Counted from the first letter of the stretch, positions 1 to 9,195 are shown. The stretch is 64,000 nucleotides of DNA from Salinibacterium sp. ZJ70 (GCF_011751865.2 NZ_CP061770.1:2356001-2420000), one strand, 5' to 3'. Notes: generated by a model not told the origin, from the letters alone. Numbers and translations: made by a program.

Positions 1-230
1 TGGGCAACCGCGGGGCGCGCACCGAGATCCAGGCGATCAAGATCGCCGTGCCCGCGGCGGTGGAGCGCATCATCGACGGCTGCATCCAGCTGTTCGGCGC
101 CGCAGGCGTCGGAGGCGACACCCCGCTCGCCGAGTTCTTCGCCGGTGCGCGGGCGCTGCGCATCGCCGACGGCCCCGACGAAGTGCATCTCGAATCCCTC
201 GGCCGCGCGATGCTGCGCGAAGCCGACTGA
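1..230 (+). CDS. Acyl-CoA dehydrogenase, C-terminal end (partial)
   Basis: Only the last 75 or so residues are present; the start lies before the window. The reading frame is open from the first bases to the TGA at 228-230. The segment around GNRGARTEIQAIK and the later FGAAGV and DGPDEVHLESLG stretches match the C-terminal helical domain of acyl-CoA dehydrogenases, where IQ(M/L)FGG(A/R)G and DG(P)DEVH are characteristic. These flavoenzymes oxidise acyl-CoA to enoyl-CoA in the cytoplasm. An acyl-CoA synthetase follows 47 bases later on the same strand, which fits one fatty- or organic-acid degradation operon. Substrate chain length cannot be told from this fragment. Confidence 0.85.
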   Translation, partial: GNRGARTEIQAIKIAVPAAVERIIDGCIQLFGAAGVGGDTPLAEFFAGARALRIADGPDEVHLESLGRAMLREAD

Positions 231-277
231 GCGCGCCGTCATCGTCGACGGCCCGACCCCGAAAGGAACGGAACGCC

Positions 278-1873
278 ATGAACGCACCCACCAGCGGGCG
301 GCTCGTCGACAGCGACCACGCGACGATGTCGATCGCCGCGATCCTCGCCGAGACGGCCCACCGCTCCCCCGAACGCGCTGCCTTGCACTTCATGGGGCAC
401 ACGATCCCCTACGGAGCGCTGTGGGATCAGACCCGCGCCTACGCGGGAGCCCTCCGCGACCGTGGGATCGGACGCGGCGACCGCGTCGCCGTCATCATCC
501 CCAACGTGCCCGACTTCGTGCGGGTGTACTACGCGGTGCTGTCGCTCGGTGCCATCGTCGTACCCGTGCACCTGCTCTTCAAGGCGGACGAGATCGAGTA
601 CGTTCTGCGCGATTCGGGCGCGAAGCTCGCCGTCGTCGCCGCTCCCGTCCTCGCTGAGGCGGCCGTCGCCGCCGTGCGCGCGCAGGTGCCGCTCACGACG
701 GTGCTGCTGCCGGAGGACATCGCCGCCGAGAAGGGCATCGCGCGCCTCGAAGTCGAGGCCGCGAGCGCGACCCCGATCGATCGCTACACGTCGACGCATC
801 CGATGGATGCCGCGACCGTGCTCTACACGAGCGGCACGACGGGGACACCCAAGGGTGCCGTCGGAAGCCACCTCAACATGATCGAGCAGGTGAATGTGGC
901 GCTGCTCGACACCTTCCCCATGCAGCCGGACGACGTCGTCTTCGGCGGCCTGCCGCTGTTCCACATCTTCGGGCAGATGGCGGTGCTCAACGTCGCGTTC
1001 CGGCGCGGCGCTTCGATCATCCTGCTGCCGAAGTTCGACCCCGCCGAGGCGCTCGAGCTCATGGTGCAGTACGGAGCCACGACCTTCACCGCGGTGCCGA
1101 CGATGTACATCGGCATGCTGCAGGCGGCCGAGACCACGGATGCGCGCCCGCCGCTGCGGTACGCCGTCTCGGGCGGCGCCGCCCTTCCCGTGGCGGTGCT
1201 CGAGCGGTTCCAGGAGCTCTACGGCGCCCCCATCCACGAGGGTTACGGGCTCACCGAGACCTCGCCCACCGTGTCGTTCAACTACGTGGGGCGCACGCCG
1301 CGTCCGGGCACGGTCGGGCAGCCGAACTGGGGAGTCGACGTCGAGATCGCCGACGCCGAGAACGACGACGAGATCGTGCTGCTGCCCCACGGCGAGCTCG
1401 GCGAGATCGTCGTGCGCGGCTACAACCTGTTCGCCGGCTACCTCGGGCGACCGGAGGACACGGAAGCGACCTTCACCGACGGCTGGTTCCGCACCGGCGA
1501 CCTCGGCACGAAGGACGACGACGACTACATCACGATCGTGGACCGCAAGAAGGACATGATCGTGCGCAACGGCTACAACGTGTACCCCAACGAGGTGGAG
1601 CAGGTGCTCCTGCGCCACGAGGGGGTCGTGAACGCCGCCGTCTTCGGCGTGCCGCACGACACCCACGGCCAGGAGATCCACGTCGCCGTCATCCCGCACG
1701 ACGAGAGCCTCGACACCGACCAGCTCATCGTGTTCGTGCGCGAGCGCATCGCGGCCTACAAGTACCCGCGCGTCGTGCACATCGTCGAGGAGCTGCCCCT
1801 CGGCCCGTCGGGGAAGGTGCTCAAGCGCGAGCTCGTGGCGCGCTTCGCACCCGTCCCGGAGACGAGCGCCTGA
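278..1873 (+). CDS. Acyl-CoA synthetase (AMP-forming, FadD-like)
   Basis: 531 residues, the normal length for class I adenylate-forming long- or medium-chain acyl-CoA ligases. The AMP-binding P-loop is seen as YTSGTTGTPKG, followed by GYGLTETSP (A5 motif), GWFRTGDLG (A7) and the C-terminal GPSGKVLKREL, whose lysine is the adenylation lysine. It would activate a carboxylic acid to its CoA thioester using ATP. The start is ATG after an AAAGGA-like ribosome site (gaaaggaacggaacgcc). It is probably cotranscribed with the preceding acyl-CoA dehydrogenase and ends at a strong shared terminator. The next genes, an ABC importer on the other strand, may supply the acid; that link is inference. Confidence 0.9.
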   Translation: MNAPTSGRLVDSDHATMSIAAILAETAHRSPERAALHFMGHTIPYGALWDQTRAYAGALRDRGIGRGDRVAVIIPNVPDFVRVYYAVLSLGAIVVPVHLLFKADEIEYVLRDSGAKLAVVAAPVLAEAAVAAVRAQVPLTTVLLPEDIAAEKGIARLEVEAASATPIDRYTSTHPMDAATVLYTSGTTGTPKGAVGSHLNMIEQVNVALLDTFPMQPDDVVFGGLPLFHIFGQMAVLNVAFRRGASIILLPKFDPAEALELMVQYGATTFTAVPTMYIGMLQAAETTDARPPLRYAVSGGAALPVAVLERFQELYGAPIHEGYGLTETSPTVSFNYVGRTPRPGTVGQPNWGVDVEIADAENDDEIVLLPHGELGEIVVRGYNLFAGYLGRPEDTEATFTDGWFRTGDLGTKDDDDYITIVDRKKDMIVRNGYNVYPNEVEQVLLRHEGVVNAAVFGVPHDTHGQEIHVAVIPHDESLDTDQLIVFVRERIAAYKYPRVVHIVEELPLGPSGKVLKRELVARFAPVPETSA

Positions 1874-1891
1874 CGCAGACGCCTGAGACAC

Positions 1892-1930
1892 AGAAGAGGG
1901 GCCCGGGTCATCGACCCGGGCCCCTCTTCT
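1892..1930. terminator. Bidirectional terminator hairpin
   Basis: A perfect 18-bp stem (AGAAGAGGGGCCCGGGTC at 1892-1909 and its exact complement at 1913-1930) closes on a 3-base loop. It lies midway between two convergent genes, the acyl-CoA synthetase and the importer binding-protein gene, so it can stop transcription from both sides. Confidence 0.9.
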
Positions 1931-1938
1931 CATCCCAC

Positions 1939-3213
1939 TCAGCCGGGGATGCCCTTCGCCGGCATCTTCACGGGGTCGCCATCGAACACGACGACCTTGT
2001 CGCCGTCACGCACCCAGCTCTTGCCGATCGCCGCCTGCACGCCGTTCGAGACGACGGTGATTCCCGCGCCGATGTAGCCGTTGTGGTTCTCATCCGAGAG
2101 ACCCACCGGAACGAGGCCCGAGCCTTCGACCTTGCCCGAGCGGATCGCCTCGAGGAGCGACTCGCGCGTCGGATCCTCGCCCGCCTGCGCGAGCGCCTCG
2201 GCGAAGAGGTAGCCCATCGCCATGCCGTAGACGGTGTTGCCCGTGAAAGGCGCGCCGTCGTTGTACTCGTCGTTGATCTGGCGGAAGAGCGCGATCCACT
2301 CGTTGTCCTCCTCCGAGGCCGACGGCAGATAGTTGTCGCTCACGAAGCCCTCCAGCAGCAGAGGTGCCGCCTCGCCGAGGTACCCGGCGAGCGAGGGGTA
2401 GTCCGCACCCGACGACGACGAGACCCACTGCGGGAAGTACTTCAGCTGCGCCGCGGTGCCGATGGCGATCGCCGTGAATCCGGTGATCGTGGCGAGCACG
2501 TTGACCTCGCAGCCAGCGCTCTGCAGAGCGACGATCTGCGCCACGACATCCTGGTTCGAGACCGAATACGTCTGCACCTCGGTGAGGCCGTCCTCGCCGA
2601 GCACGAGCTCGAGTCCTGCCTGCACATCGGTGCCGAATTCGTCGTCCTGGCCGAAGAGGCAGACCTTCTTGCCCGGGAACTCGTCGGCGATGTACTGCCC
2701 GAGAACCATGCCCTCCGTCACGTAGTCGGTCTGGAACCCGAACGTGAGCGGATACTTCTCGGGCTGGTTCCAGGCCGCCGATCCGGACGACACGAAGAGA
2801 TCGGGGACCTCGTTGTCGGTGAGGAAGTCGAGCACGGCGCTGTGGGTGGGGGTGCCGAGGCCGCCGAGGATCGCGAAGACCTCGTTCTCGAGCACGAGCT
2901 CGCGCACGACCGTCTGGGTCGTGGCGGGGTTGTAGCCGTCGTCCTTGACGATGTACTCGATCGTGCGGCCGTTGATGCCGCCCTGGTCGTTGACGTAGTC
3001 GAAGTACGCCGAGGTGGCGGCGGAGATCGGGGCGTAGGAGGCTGCGGCCGCTCCCGTGAGGGGCTGATGCGTTCCGATGGTGATGGTGTCTTCGGTGACA
3101 CCAGGCTGCGGCGCCTCAGGCGAGGGAGTGCTGCAGGATGACAGCACCAGTGCGCAGGCAGCAGCCAGCGCGATCGCGGACACCGTCGTCGCACGTGCGT
3201 GCGGTTGCGTCAT
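1939..3213 (-). CDS. Branched-chain amino acid/organic acid ABC transporter, substrate-binding lipoprotein
   Basis: 424 residues from the ATG at 3213, chosen because AAAGGA sits six bases upstream and the next residues form a lipoprotein signal with lipobox LSSC (Cys27). The mature part reads as a type I periplasmic-binding fold of the LivK/Peripla_BP_6 family (ITIGTHQPLTG near its start; DYVNDQGGINGR; a central IVALQSAGCEVN segment). It would bind the solute outside the membrane and hand it to the two permeases encoded just upstream. It is the last gene of the livG-F-H-M-K-like operon. Such proteins often bind aromatic or short-chain acids rather than amino acids, and the acyl-CoA genes nearby favour an acid. 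Confidence 0.9.
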   Translation of the reverse strand: MTQPHARATTVSAIALAAACALVLSSCSTPSPEAPQPGVTEDTITIGTHQPLTGAAAASYAPISAATSAYFDYVNDQGGINGRTIEYIVKDDGYNPATTQTVVRELVLENEVFAILGGLGTPTHSAVLDFLTDNEVPDLFVSSGSAAWNQPEKYPLTFGFQTDYVTEGMVLGQYIADEFPGKKVCLFGQDDEFGTDVQAGLELVLGEDGLTEVQTYSVSNQDVVAQIVALQSAGCEVNVLATITGFTAIAIGTAAQLKYFPQWVSSSSGADYPSLAGYLGEAAPLLLEGFVSDNYLPSASEEDNEWIALFRQINDEYNDGAPFTGNTVYGMAMGYLFAEALAQAGEDPTRESLLEAIRSGKVEGSGLVPVGLSDENHNGYIGAGITVVSNGVQAAIGKSWVRDGDKVVVFDGDPVKMPAKGIPG

Positions 3214-3233
3214 CGTCGTTCCTTTCGTGATGG

Positions 3234-4376
3234 TCAGGGAATGTGTGGTGCATCCGCGGAACGACGACGGCGCAGTCGCTCGACGAGGTCGGCGACGGCG
3301 CCGTGGATGCCGCGGGGGGCGGCGAGCATGACGACGACGAGGATCACGCCGAACACCACGATCGCCAGATTCCCGTCGAGCCGCTGCGACAGCTCGGCGG
3401 AAAGCGGAAGGACCTCCGTGATCGCGGAGGTGATCTCGGGCACCGCCACGATGACGATCGCACCCCAGACGGCGCCGGCGAGCGTGCCGACACCTCCGAT
3501 CACGACGGCCACGAGCAGGAACAGCGAGAAGGTGAGGCCGAAGGCGCCCGGCGAGACCGACTGCGTGATGTACGCGAGCACACCGCCGCCGAGTCCCGCC
3601 GCCGCGGCGCTGACGGCGAACATCCCGACGCGCACGGCGACCGGGTCGATGCCCGAGAGACGGGCAGCGGATTCGTCGTCGCGCACCGCCTGCATCCGCA
3701 GAGCGGCAGGGCTGCGCACGAGCTGCGCGAACGTGCCGAGCACGATCGCCGCGACCGCGAGCGCGACCCACGCCTGCCACTGCTCGGTGGCGATGATCGT
3801 CGACAGGAATTCGGGTCGACGCTCGACCGAGACGTAGATGCCGGCGTCTCCGCCGAGCACGTTCGAGAAGGTGCTCGCGAGCGCGGGCAGGGCGAGCACG
3901 AGCGCGAGGGTGAGGCCGGCGAGGTACGGCCCGTGAAGGCGTGCACCCGCGATGCCCACGAGACCGCCGAGCGCCGCCGCCACGATGAGAGCGGCGAGGA
4001 ACGGCAGCACGAGCCGCACGGGGCCGTCGATCCCCGCGTCGCCGAGGGCGTTCGAGGTGAACGCGAACGCGTACGCTCCCGCGGCCATGAGCGCGGCATG
4101 CCCGAGCGACAGCTGACCGGTGCGCCCCACGAGCAGCGAGAGACCCGAGATCGCACACACGGATGCCGCGGCCGTCGCGAGCAGGAAGTTGCGGTACGGA
4201 TCGAGCAGGAAGGTGGCTCCGAGCGCCACCAGCAGCACGAGGCCCGTGATCATCCAGCGCTGGGCGGGGGTCCAGGAGCCCGGCGTCAGGATCCACAGTC
4301 GGGCGCGGGCGCCGCGCGGGCGGCGGGGACGCCCGGCTTCGGCGTCGGCGGTGTCGATGGGAGCGGTCGTGGTCAT
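3234..4376 (-). CDS. livM: Branched-chain-type ABC transporter permease (LivM family)
   Basis: 380 residues from the ATG at 4376, which overlaps the stop of the LivH-type permease gene (ATGA). After a basic N-terminal tail of about 40 residues, several hydrophobic spans follow, with the family-typical SLLVGRTGQLSLGHAALMAAGAYAF stretch and the EAA-like AVRDDESAARLSGID cytoplasmic loop. It forms the membrane channel with LivH. The N-terminal tail, rich in Arg and Pro, is longer than usual for LivM. It is followed after 20 bases by the binding-protein gene. Symbol given by family and operon position only. Confidence 0.88.
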   Translation of the reverse strand: MTTTAPIDTADAEAGRPRRPRGARARLWILTPGSWTPAQRWMITGLVLLVALGATFLLDPYRNFLLATAAASVCAISGLSLLVGRTGQLSLGHAALMAAGAYAFAFTSNALGDAGIDGPVRLVLPFLAALIVAAALGGLVGIAGARLHGPYLAGLTLALVLALPALASTFSNVLGGDAGIYVSVERRPEFLSTIIATEQWQAWVALAVAAIVLGTFAQLVRSPAALRMQAVRDDESAARLSGIDPVAVRVGMFAVSAAAAGLGGGVLAYITQSVSPGAFGLTFSLFLLVAVVIGGVGTLAGAVWGAIVIVAVPEITSAITEVLPLSAELSQRLDGNLAIVVFGVILVVVMLAAPRGIHGAVADLVERLRRRRSADAPHIP

Positions 4377-5251
4377 GCCAGTCGTGCCTTTCGCAGCGAG
4401 AAGACCCCTTGCGGGCGCACCAGGAGCACCACGACGAGCAGCACGAGCACGGCGATCGGTCCGATCGTCGCGCCCCACGCCGTCGTGACGAAGGTCAGCA
4501 GAAGCCCGACGAAGAGCCCGCTGATGACGGCTCCGACGGGCGAATCGAGGCCGCCGATGATCGCGACCGTGAAGGCGTTGACGAAGAGCAGGTCGCCCGA
4601 GTGCGGGCTGAGGCCCAGCTCCGTCGGCACGGCGAGCAGCACCGCGAGCCCGCCGACCGATGCGGAGAGGACCCAGCCGAGCGTGCGCATCCGGGCCACC
4701 CGCACGCCGTTGAGCCGCGCGACCTCGTCGTCGAACGCGGACGCGCGCATCGCGAGCCCGAGCGATGTCTTCGTGAACAGCAGCGCGATCCCCGCGACGA
4801 CCACCGCGACCACGACGAACACGAAGAGGGTGTACGGCGAGACGATCGCCACATCCCCGATCTCGAGGGGCTGACGGCTGAAGGGAACGGCCACCGGTTT
4901 GTAGTCGGCGCCGAACAGGATCCCGAGCACACCCGTGAGCACCATCACCACTCCGATCGCGACGATGATCGAGTTGAGCGGGGAGCGGCTCGGCACATGC
5001 CGCATGAGTGCGCGCTCCATCGCGAAGCCGATCGCGGCTCCGGCGAGCAGGACGGTGAGGATCGCGAGAGGGAAGGAACCGGTGCCCATCAGCACGAGGT
5101 AGGCGACATAGGCGGCGGACACCGACATCGCCCCCTGCGCGAAGTTGGCGATGCGCGTCGCCCGCCAGATGAGCACGAGCGCGAGCGCGAACAGTGCGAA
5201 CACCGCACCGCGCGCGAGGCCGGCACCGAGAAGCAGCAGGAAGGTCGACAT
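4373..5251 (-). CDS. livH: Branched-chain-type ABC transporter permease (LivH family)
   Basis: 292 residues, the usual length. The LivH signatures are visible: ALALVLIWRATRIANFAQGAMS near the N-terminus, the EAA-like loop MRASAFDDEVARLNGVRVARMRTLGW, and VAIIGGLDSPVGAVISGLFVGLL near the C-terminus. It is the second membrane subunit of the importer. Its start shares one base with the stop of livF and its stop overlaps the livM start by four bases, so the operon is translationally coupled throughout. Confidence 0.9.
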   Translation of the reverse strand: MSTFLLLLGAGLARGAVFALFALALVLIWRATRIANFAQGAMSVSAAYVAYLVLMGTGSFPLAILTVLLAGAAIGFAMERALMRHVPSRSPLNSIIVAIGVVMVLTGVLGILFGADYKPVAVPFSRQPLEIGDVAIVSPYTLFVFVVVAVVVAGIALLFTKTSLGLAMRASAFDDEVARLNGVRVARMRTLGWVLSASVGGLAVLLAVPTELGLSPHSGDLLFVNAFTVAIIGGLDSPVGAVISGLFVGLLLTFVTTAWGATIGPIAVLVLLVVVLLVRPQGVFSLRKARLA

Positions 5252-5985
5252 CAGAACCCCAGGTAGAGATGGCGCAGCTGCTCGTCGGCTTCGAGCTCTG
5301 CGGCGGGACGGCTGGCCACGACGCGGCCGAGGTTGAGCACGACGCCGGTGTCGGCGATCGAGAGTGCGGTGCGCACGTTCTGCTCGACGAGCAGGATCGT
5401 GATCGAGAACTCGCTGCGCATCCAGGCGAGCATCGCCATGATGTCGACCACGACCTTCGGGGCGAGCCCCAGCGAGGGCTCATCCAGCAGCATGACCTTC
5501 GGGTGGGCCATGAACGCCCGTCCGATCGCGAGCATCTGACGCTCCCCGCCCGAGAGCGTCGAGCCGGCCTTCGTGCGCCGGTCGGCGAGCGCCGGGAAGA
5601 ACTCGAACACCTCCTCGACGTCAGCCGCGCGCTCCGCAGGGTCTTTGCGCCAGAGCGCGCCGAGGCGCAGGTTCTCCTCGACGGTCAGCTCGGCGATCAC
5701 CTGACGCCGCTCGGGCACGTGCACGATGCCGCGGCGGATGCGCTCCTCGACGGGCACACCCGCGAGCGACACCCCGCCCGCACGGATGGCGCCTGTGGTC
5801 GGCACGAGCAGGCCGGAGATGGTGCGCAGCAGGGTCGACTTCCCTGCGCCGTTCGCCCCCACGACGGCGACGATCGACCCCTCCGGGAGCGTGAGGTCGA
5901 TGCCGTGCAGAGCGGGATTCTGGCCATATCCGGCCACGACCCCCTCGAGTTCGAGCGCGGCGCGCACCTCGGTCATCGCGGTCAT
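5251..5985 (-). CDS. livF: Branched-chain-type ABC transporter ATPase (LivF family)
   Basis: 244 residues. Walker A is GANGAGKS at residues 43-50, the ABC signature is LSGGERQML, and Walker B is KVMLLDEPSLGLAPKV, which is the LivF-specific form. It powers transport together with LivG. Its start overlaps the livG stop by four bases. An internal ATG three codons in (MTEVRAALELEG) is an alternative start. No departure from the family is seen. Confidence 0.92.
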   Translation of the reverse strand: MTAMTEVRAALELEGVVAGYGQNPALHGIDLTLPEGSIVAVVGANGAGKSTLLRTISGLLVPTTGAIRAGGVSLAGVPVEERIRRGIVHVPERRQVIAELTVEENLRLGALWRKDPAERAADVEEVFEFFPALADRRTKAGSTLSGGERQMLAIGRAFMAHPKVMLLDEPSLGLAPKVVVDIMAMLAWMRSEFSITILLVEQNVRTALSIADTGVVLNLGRVVASRPAAELEADEQLRHLYLGF

Positions 5986-6788
5986 GCGACACCCTCCTCG
6001 ATGTCATGGCCGAGGTACGCCTCGGCGACGGCAGGATCGACGCGGATCTCGTCGGGCGTGCCCTCTGCGATTCGGCGTCCGGCGTCGAGCACGACGATGC
6101 GATCCGACACCGCCATGACGAGGTCGACGTGGTGCTCGACGAAGAGCACAGCGGTCTGCGGGTTCTCTCGCACGACATCGCGGATGAGCTCGCCCAGCTC
6201 GGTGATCTCGTCTTCCCCGAGTCCGCCGGCCGGCTCGTCGAGCAGCAGCAGGGTCGGGGCCGAGACCAGTGCGCGCGCGAGTGCGACGCGCTTCTGGAGC
6301 GGGTACGGCAGGGCGTCGGGATGCCGGTCCGCGGTGTCGCCGATGCCGAGCCCGTCGAGGGCGGCCTGGGCGCGGGCGGCTGCGGTCGCGAGGTGACGCT
6401 GCCCGGCTCGCAACCCGAGCAGGCCGGTGACCATGCCGGGCGCCTGCGCGGAGAGACCCGTCATGACGTTCTGCCGCACCGTGAGGCCGGGGAACATCGC
6501 GAGCCCCTGGAAGGTGCGGGCCACTCCCGCCGCCGCGAGGCGATGTGCGCGCGGACGGGGTGCGCCGTCGATGAGCACGTCGCCGCTGCGAGCACGGGCG
6601 AGGCCGCAGATGATGTTGAACATCGTGGTCTTGCCGGCGCCGTTGGGCCCGATGAGCCCGACGATCTCGCCGGGAGCGACGTCGAAGCTCACCTGGTCGA
6701 GCGCGATCAGGCCGCCGAAGCGCGCGGTGACTTCCCGCACGGAGAGCCGCGCGGCGGATGCAGATGTGCCTGGTTCGGCGACGGACAT
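5982..6788 (-). CDS. livG: Branched-chain-type ABC transporter ATPase (LivG family), first gene of the operon
   Basis: 268 residues from the ATG at 6788, preferred because GGAG lies six bases upstream; a longer open frame exists but has no ribosome site. Walker A is GPNGAGKT at about residues 47-54. The signature region reads LPYPLQKRVALARAL, so the usual LSGGQQ is replaced by PYPLQKR, a variant seen in LivG proteins; Walker B is TLLLLDEPAGGL. First gene of the importer operon, with a promoter and an operator palindrome about 40-67 bases upstream. Confidence 0.9.
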   Translation of the reverse strand: MSVAEPGTSASAARLSVREVTARFGGLIALDQVSFDVAPGEIVGLIGPNGAGKTTMFNIICGLARARSGDVLIDGAPRPRAHRLAAAGVARTFQGLAMFPGLTVRQNVMTGLSAQAPGMVTGLLGLRAGQRHLATAAARAQAALDGLGIGDTADRHPDALPYPLQKRVALARALVSAPTLLLLDEPAGGLGEDEITELGELIRDVVRENPQTAVLFVEHHVDLVMAVSDRIVVLDAGRRIAEGTPDEIRVDPAVAEAYLGHDIEEGVA

Positions 6789-6827
6789 TGCGCACTCCAT
6801 CGTGTCGTCGGGGTCGTCGTTGCGGTC

Positions 6828-6855
6828 ACTGTAGCAGACCAACCGACCAGCCGGT
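6828..6855 (-). promoter_or_regulatory. Promoter -10 and TetR-type operator of the liv-like operon
   Basis: Read on the minus strand, TACAGT (6833-6828) is a good -10 hexamer. Just upstream lies ACCGACCAGCCGGT (plus-strand letters, 6842-6855), whose ends ACCG...CGGT are palindromic. The same 14-base pattern, ACCGACCGCTCGGT, occurs upstream of the SDR-tetR operon at 9994-10007. The position between -10 and -35 suits repression. The TetR-family protein encoded at 8620-9195 is the obvious candidate to bind both; that is inference. Confidence 0.6.
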
Positions 6856-6908
6856 ATGTTTTTGTGCGACGCCTTCACGGGGTGCACAGCCAGGGCCTCT
6901 CAGGCCCC

Positions 6909-7637
6909 TCAGCTGTGGGGCAGAGCTGCGGTGATGCCGCCGTCGACGACGAACTCCGACGCCGTCGAATAGCTCGACGCGTCGCTCACGAGGAACGCGA
7001 CGAGCTCCGCCACCTCCGCGGGATCCGCGGCACGTCCGAGCGGAATCCCCATCTGCTCGGGATCGAGGTGCGCCGTCATCTGCGTCGCGATCATGCCCGG
7101 GTGCACGGAATTGACACGCACGCCGTACCGCGCGAGCTCGAGCCCCGTGGACTTCGTGATGCCGCGCACCCCGAACTTGCTCGCCACATACGCGTGCAGC
7201 GCGATCGAGCCGCGAAGGCCATCGACCGAGGAGAGATTCACGATCGAGCCCGAGCGCTGCTCCTTCATCACCGGCGAGACCGCCTGGATGCCGAGGAACA
7301 CGCCCGTGAGATTCACGTCGAGCACGCGGTTCCACTCATCGAGCTGCTGCTTCGCGATCGACGCCGCCGTCGCGATGCCCGCGTTGTTCACGAGCGCATC
7401 GAGCCGACCATGACGGGAGACGATCTCCCCCACCACCGATGCCCACGCCTCGGGGTCGGTCACATCCAGGCGCAGATACTCCGCGCCCAGCTCGCGGGCG
7501 AGCTCCTCCCCCGGCTCATCGAGCACATCCGCGATGACGACCGCCGCACCGTCGCGCGCGAGAGCGCGCACGATCGCGGCTCCGATGCCGCGCGACCCGC
7601 CGGTGACGAGCGCCACGCGTCCGGCAAGGGATGTCAT
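6909..7637 (-). CDS. SDR family oxidoreductase
   Basis: 242 residues, classical short-chain dehydrogenase. The nucleotide-binding TGGSRGIG motif starts near residue 13, NNAG is present, the catalytic Ser lies in IVNLSSVDG and the Tyr-Lys pair in AYVASK. It would interconvert a hydroxyl and a keto group, likely on an acyl-CoA or related intermediate. The closest-looking relatives are 3-oxoacyl-ACP/3-alpha-hydroxysteroid-type SDRs, but the substrate is not deducible. Last gene of the SDR-tetR-oxidoreductase-SDR operon; its start shares one base with the preceding stop. The 120-base gap to livG holds that operon's promoter. Confidence 0.88.
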   Translation of the reverse strand: MTSLAGRVALVTGGSRGIGAAIVRALARDGAAVVIADVLDEPGEELARELGAEYLRLDVTDPEAWASVVGEIVSRHGRLDALVNNAGIATAASIAKQQLDEWNRVLDVNLTGVFLGIQAVSPVMKEQRSGSIVNLSSVDGLRGSIALHAYVASKFGVRGITKSTGLELARYGVRVNSVHPGMIATQMTAHLDPEQMGIPLGRAADPAEVAELVAFLVSDASSYSTASEFVVDGGITAALPHS

Positions 7638-8623
7638 CAGTCGTCCGCGATGACGGCGACGAGGCGACCGATGGTCGAGCCCGAGGCCAGACGAGTGAGG
7701 GCCTCCGGCACATCCTCGAAGGCGACGGGCGTCACATCAGGCGTGACGGCACCCGATGCGGCGAGCTCGGTGAGCGCGGCATGCGCCTGACGCGGCACCT
7801 CGGGGGCCTTCTGCAGATACAGACCCCAGTGCAGCCCCACGATGCTGAAGTTCTTCACGAGCGGGATGCCGGCCTTGATGTCCTGGATCTCGCCCCCCGC
7901 GAAGCCCACCAGCACGATCCGCCCCTCGAAGGCGATCGCCTTCTGAGCCGCGCGATAGCTGTCGCCGCCCACCGGATCGAACACGACGTCGACCCCGCGT
8001 CCGTCGGTCGCCTCGAGGGCGCGCGCCGCGATGTCCTCGCTGCTGCGGTCGATCACGACATCCGCGCCGAGACGCCGGGCGAGGTCGGCCTTCGCCGCAG
8101 AGCCCACCACCGCGATCACGCGAGCGCCCGCCGCGGAGGCGAGCTGCACCGCAGCGGAGCCCACCCCGCCCGACGCCGCCATCACGAGCACCGTCTCGCC
8201 CGCGCGCAGCTCGGCCCGGCGATGCAGCCCCACCCACGCGGTCTGGTAGCCCACCGTCAGCGCCGCAGCCTCGAGATCCGAGAGCGCAGGCGGTGCGGGG
8301 AAGGTCGCATTCGCCTCCAGAAGCACATGCTCGGCGAGCATGCCGATGCGCGTGCCGACGACGCGGTCGCCGACAGCGATGCCCTCGACGCCCTCGCCGA
8401 GTGCGAGCACCGTGCCGCAGCATTCGATCCCCGGCACGAAGGGCGGCTCGGGCCGCACCTGGTACTGCCCGCGACACAGCAGCACATCCGGGAAGTTCAG
8501 GGCGATGGCCGACGTCCGCACGAGCACCTCACCGGGCCCGGGCTGCGGAATGGGGCGCTCCACGAGCTCGAGCACATCGCCCGGTTCGCCGTACGCCGTC
8601 GTCTGCCACGCCCGTGATGTCAT
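7637..8623 (-). CDS. NADPH:quinone oxidoreductase-like MDR family protein
   Basis: 328 residues from the ATG at 8623, which overlaps the tetR stop (ATGA). It is a zinc-free medium-chain dehydrogenase/reductase: GroES-like N-terminal half (LVRTSAIALNFPDVLLCRGQY), then a Rossmann half with VMAASGGVGSAAVQLA. Zinc-binding cysteine clusters of true alcohol dehydrogenases are absent. Proteins of this subgroup (quinone oxidoreductase/crotonyl- or enoyl-reductase-like) reduce double bonds or quinones with NADPH. Its place between a TetR gene and SDRs suggests a step in the degradation of the compound sensed by TetR. Confidence 0.88.
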   Translation of the reverse strand: MTSRAWQTTAYGEPGDVLELVERPIPQPGPGEVLVRTSAIALNFPDVLLCRGQYQVRPEPPFVPGIECCGTVLALGEGVEGIAVGDRVVGTRIGMLAEHVLLEANATFPAPPALSDLEAAALTVGYQTAWVGLHRRAELRAGETVLVMAASGGVGSAAVQLASAAGARVIAVVGSAAKADLARRLGADVVIDRSSEDIAARALEATDGRGVDVVFDPVGGDSYRAAQKAIAFEGRIVLVGFAGGEIQDIKAGIPLVKNFSIVGLHWGLYLQKAPEVPRQAHAALTELAASGAVTPDVTPVAFEDVPEALTRLASGSTIGRLVAVIADD

Positions 8624-9195
8624 GTCGATATTCCCTTCAGGAAGAGGTCGGTGATCTGCTCCGCCACCTGCGTCTTGGTCTCGGCGCCGGACGGCGAGTA
8701 CCAGTTGGAGAGGTAGTGCACGTCCGAGAAGAAGTTGGCGACAAGCACCGCGATGGGGATGTCGGTGCGATAGATCCCCTCCGCCTGTCCGCGCTTGATG
8801 ATCTCGGCGAACGTGTCGTTGTACTCGCGCCGGCGCCGGGTGACCTCCCGCTGGCGCTCCGGAGCGAGCATGTGCACCGACCGGAAGAAGACCGTGCCCT
8901 CGGGCAGGAAGTCGATCGACGTCTCCATCACGTCGATGCACGCGGCGCGCAGGGTGTCATCGGTGGGCAGACCGCGCGCCACGATCTCATCGAGGTGATC
9001 CTTCTGCAGCTGGAGCATGCGCTCGTAGATGCCGAAGAGAAGGTCGTCCTTCGATCGGAAGTAGTGGTACATCGCGCCCTTGGTGACGCCCGCACGGGCG
9101 ACGACCTCCTGCACCGAGGTGTTGGCGTAGCCCTTCTCGGCGAAGAGCGCGACAGCCGCGCTCGCCACCTGATCCCGGACGTTGAACTCCTTCAC
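8620..9195 (-). CDS. TetR family transcriptional regulator
   Basis: 191 residues. The N-terminal helix-turn-helix is clear: ALFAEKGYANTSVQEVVARAGVTKGAMYHYFRSKDDLL (about residues 17-50). The C-terminal part is the ligand-binding domain and resembles the fatty acid/acyl-CoA-sensing group in style. It is cotranscribed with the two SDR genes and the quinone oxidoreductase. Two closely similar palindromes, at 6842-6855 and 9994-10007, lie at the promoters of the importer operon and of its own operon, so it is probably an autorepressor that also controls uptake. The effector is unknown; an acyl-CoA is the likely guess. Confidence 0.9.
   Translation of the reverse strand: MKEFNVRDQVASAAVALFAEKGYANTSVQEVVARAGVTKGAMYHYFRSKDDLLFGIYERMLQLQKDHLDEIVARGLPTDDTLRAACIDVMETSIDFLPEGTVFFRSVHMLAPERQREVTRRRREYNDTFAEIIKRGQAEGIYRTDIPIAVLVANFFSDVHYLSNWYSPSGAETKTQVAEQITDLFLKGIST

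Noticed and set aside
239..1933. 564-codon frame on the minus strand opposite the acyl-CoA synthetase
   Set aside because: His/Arg/Val-rich shadow without any domain; the plus-strand gene has all motifs and a ribosome site.
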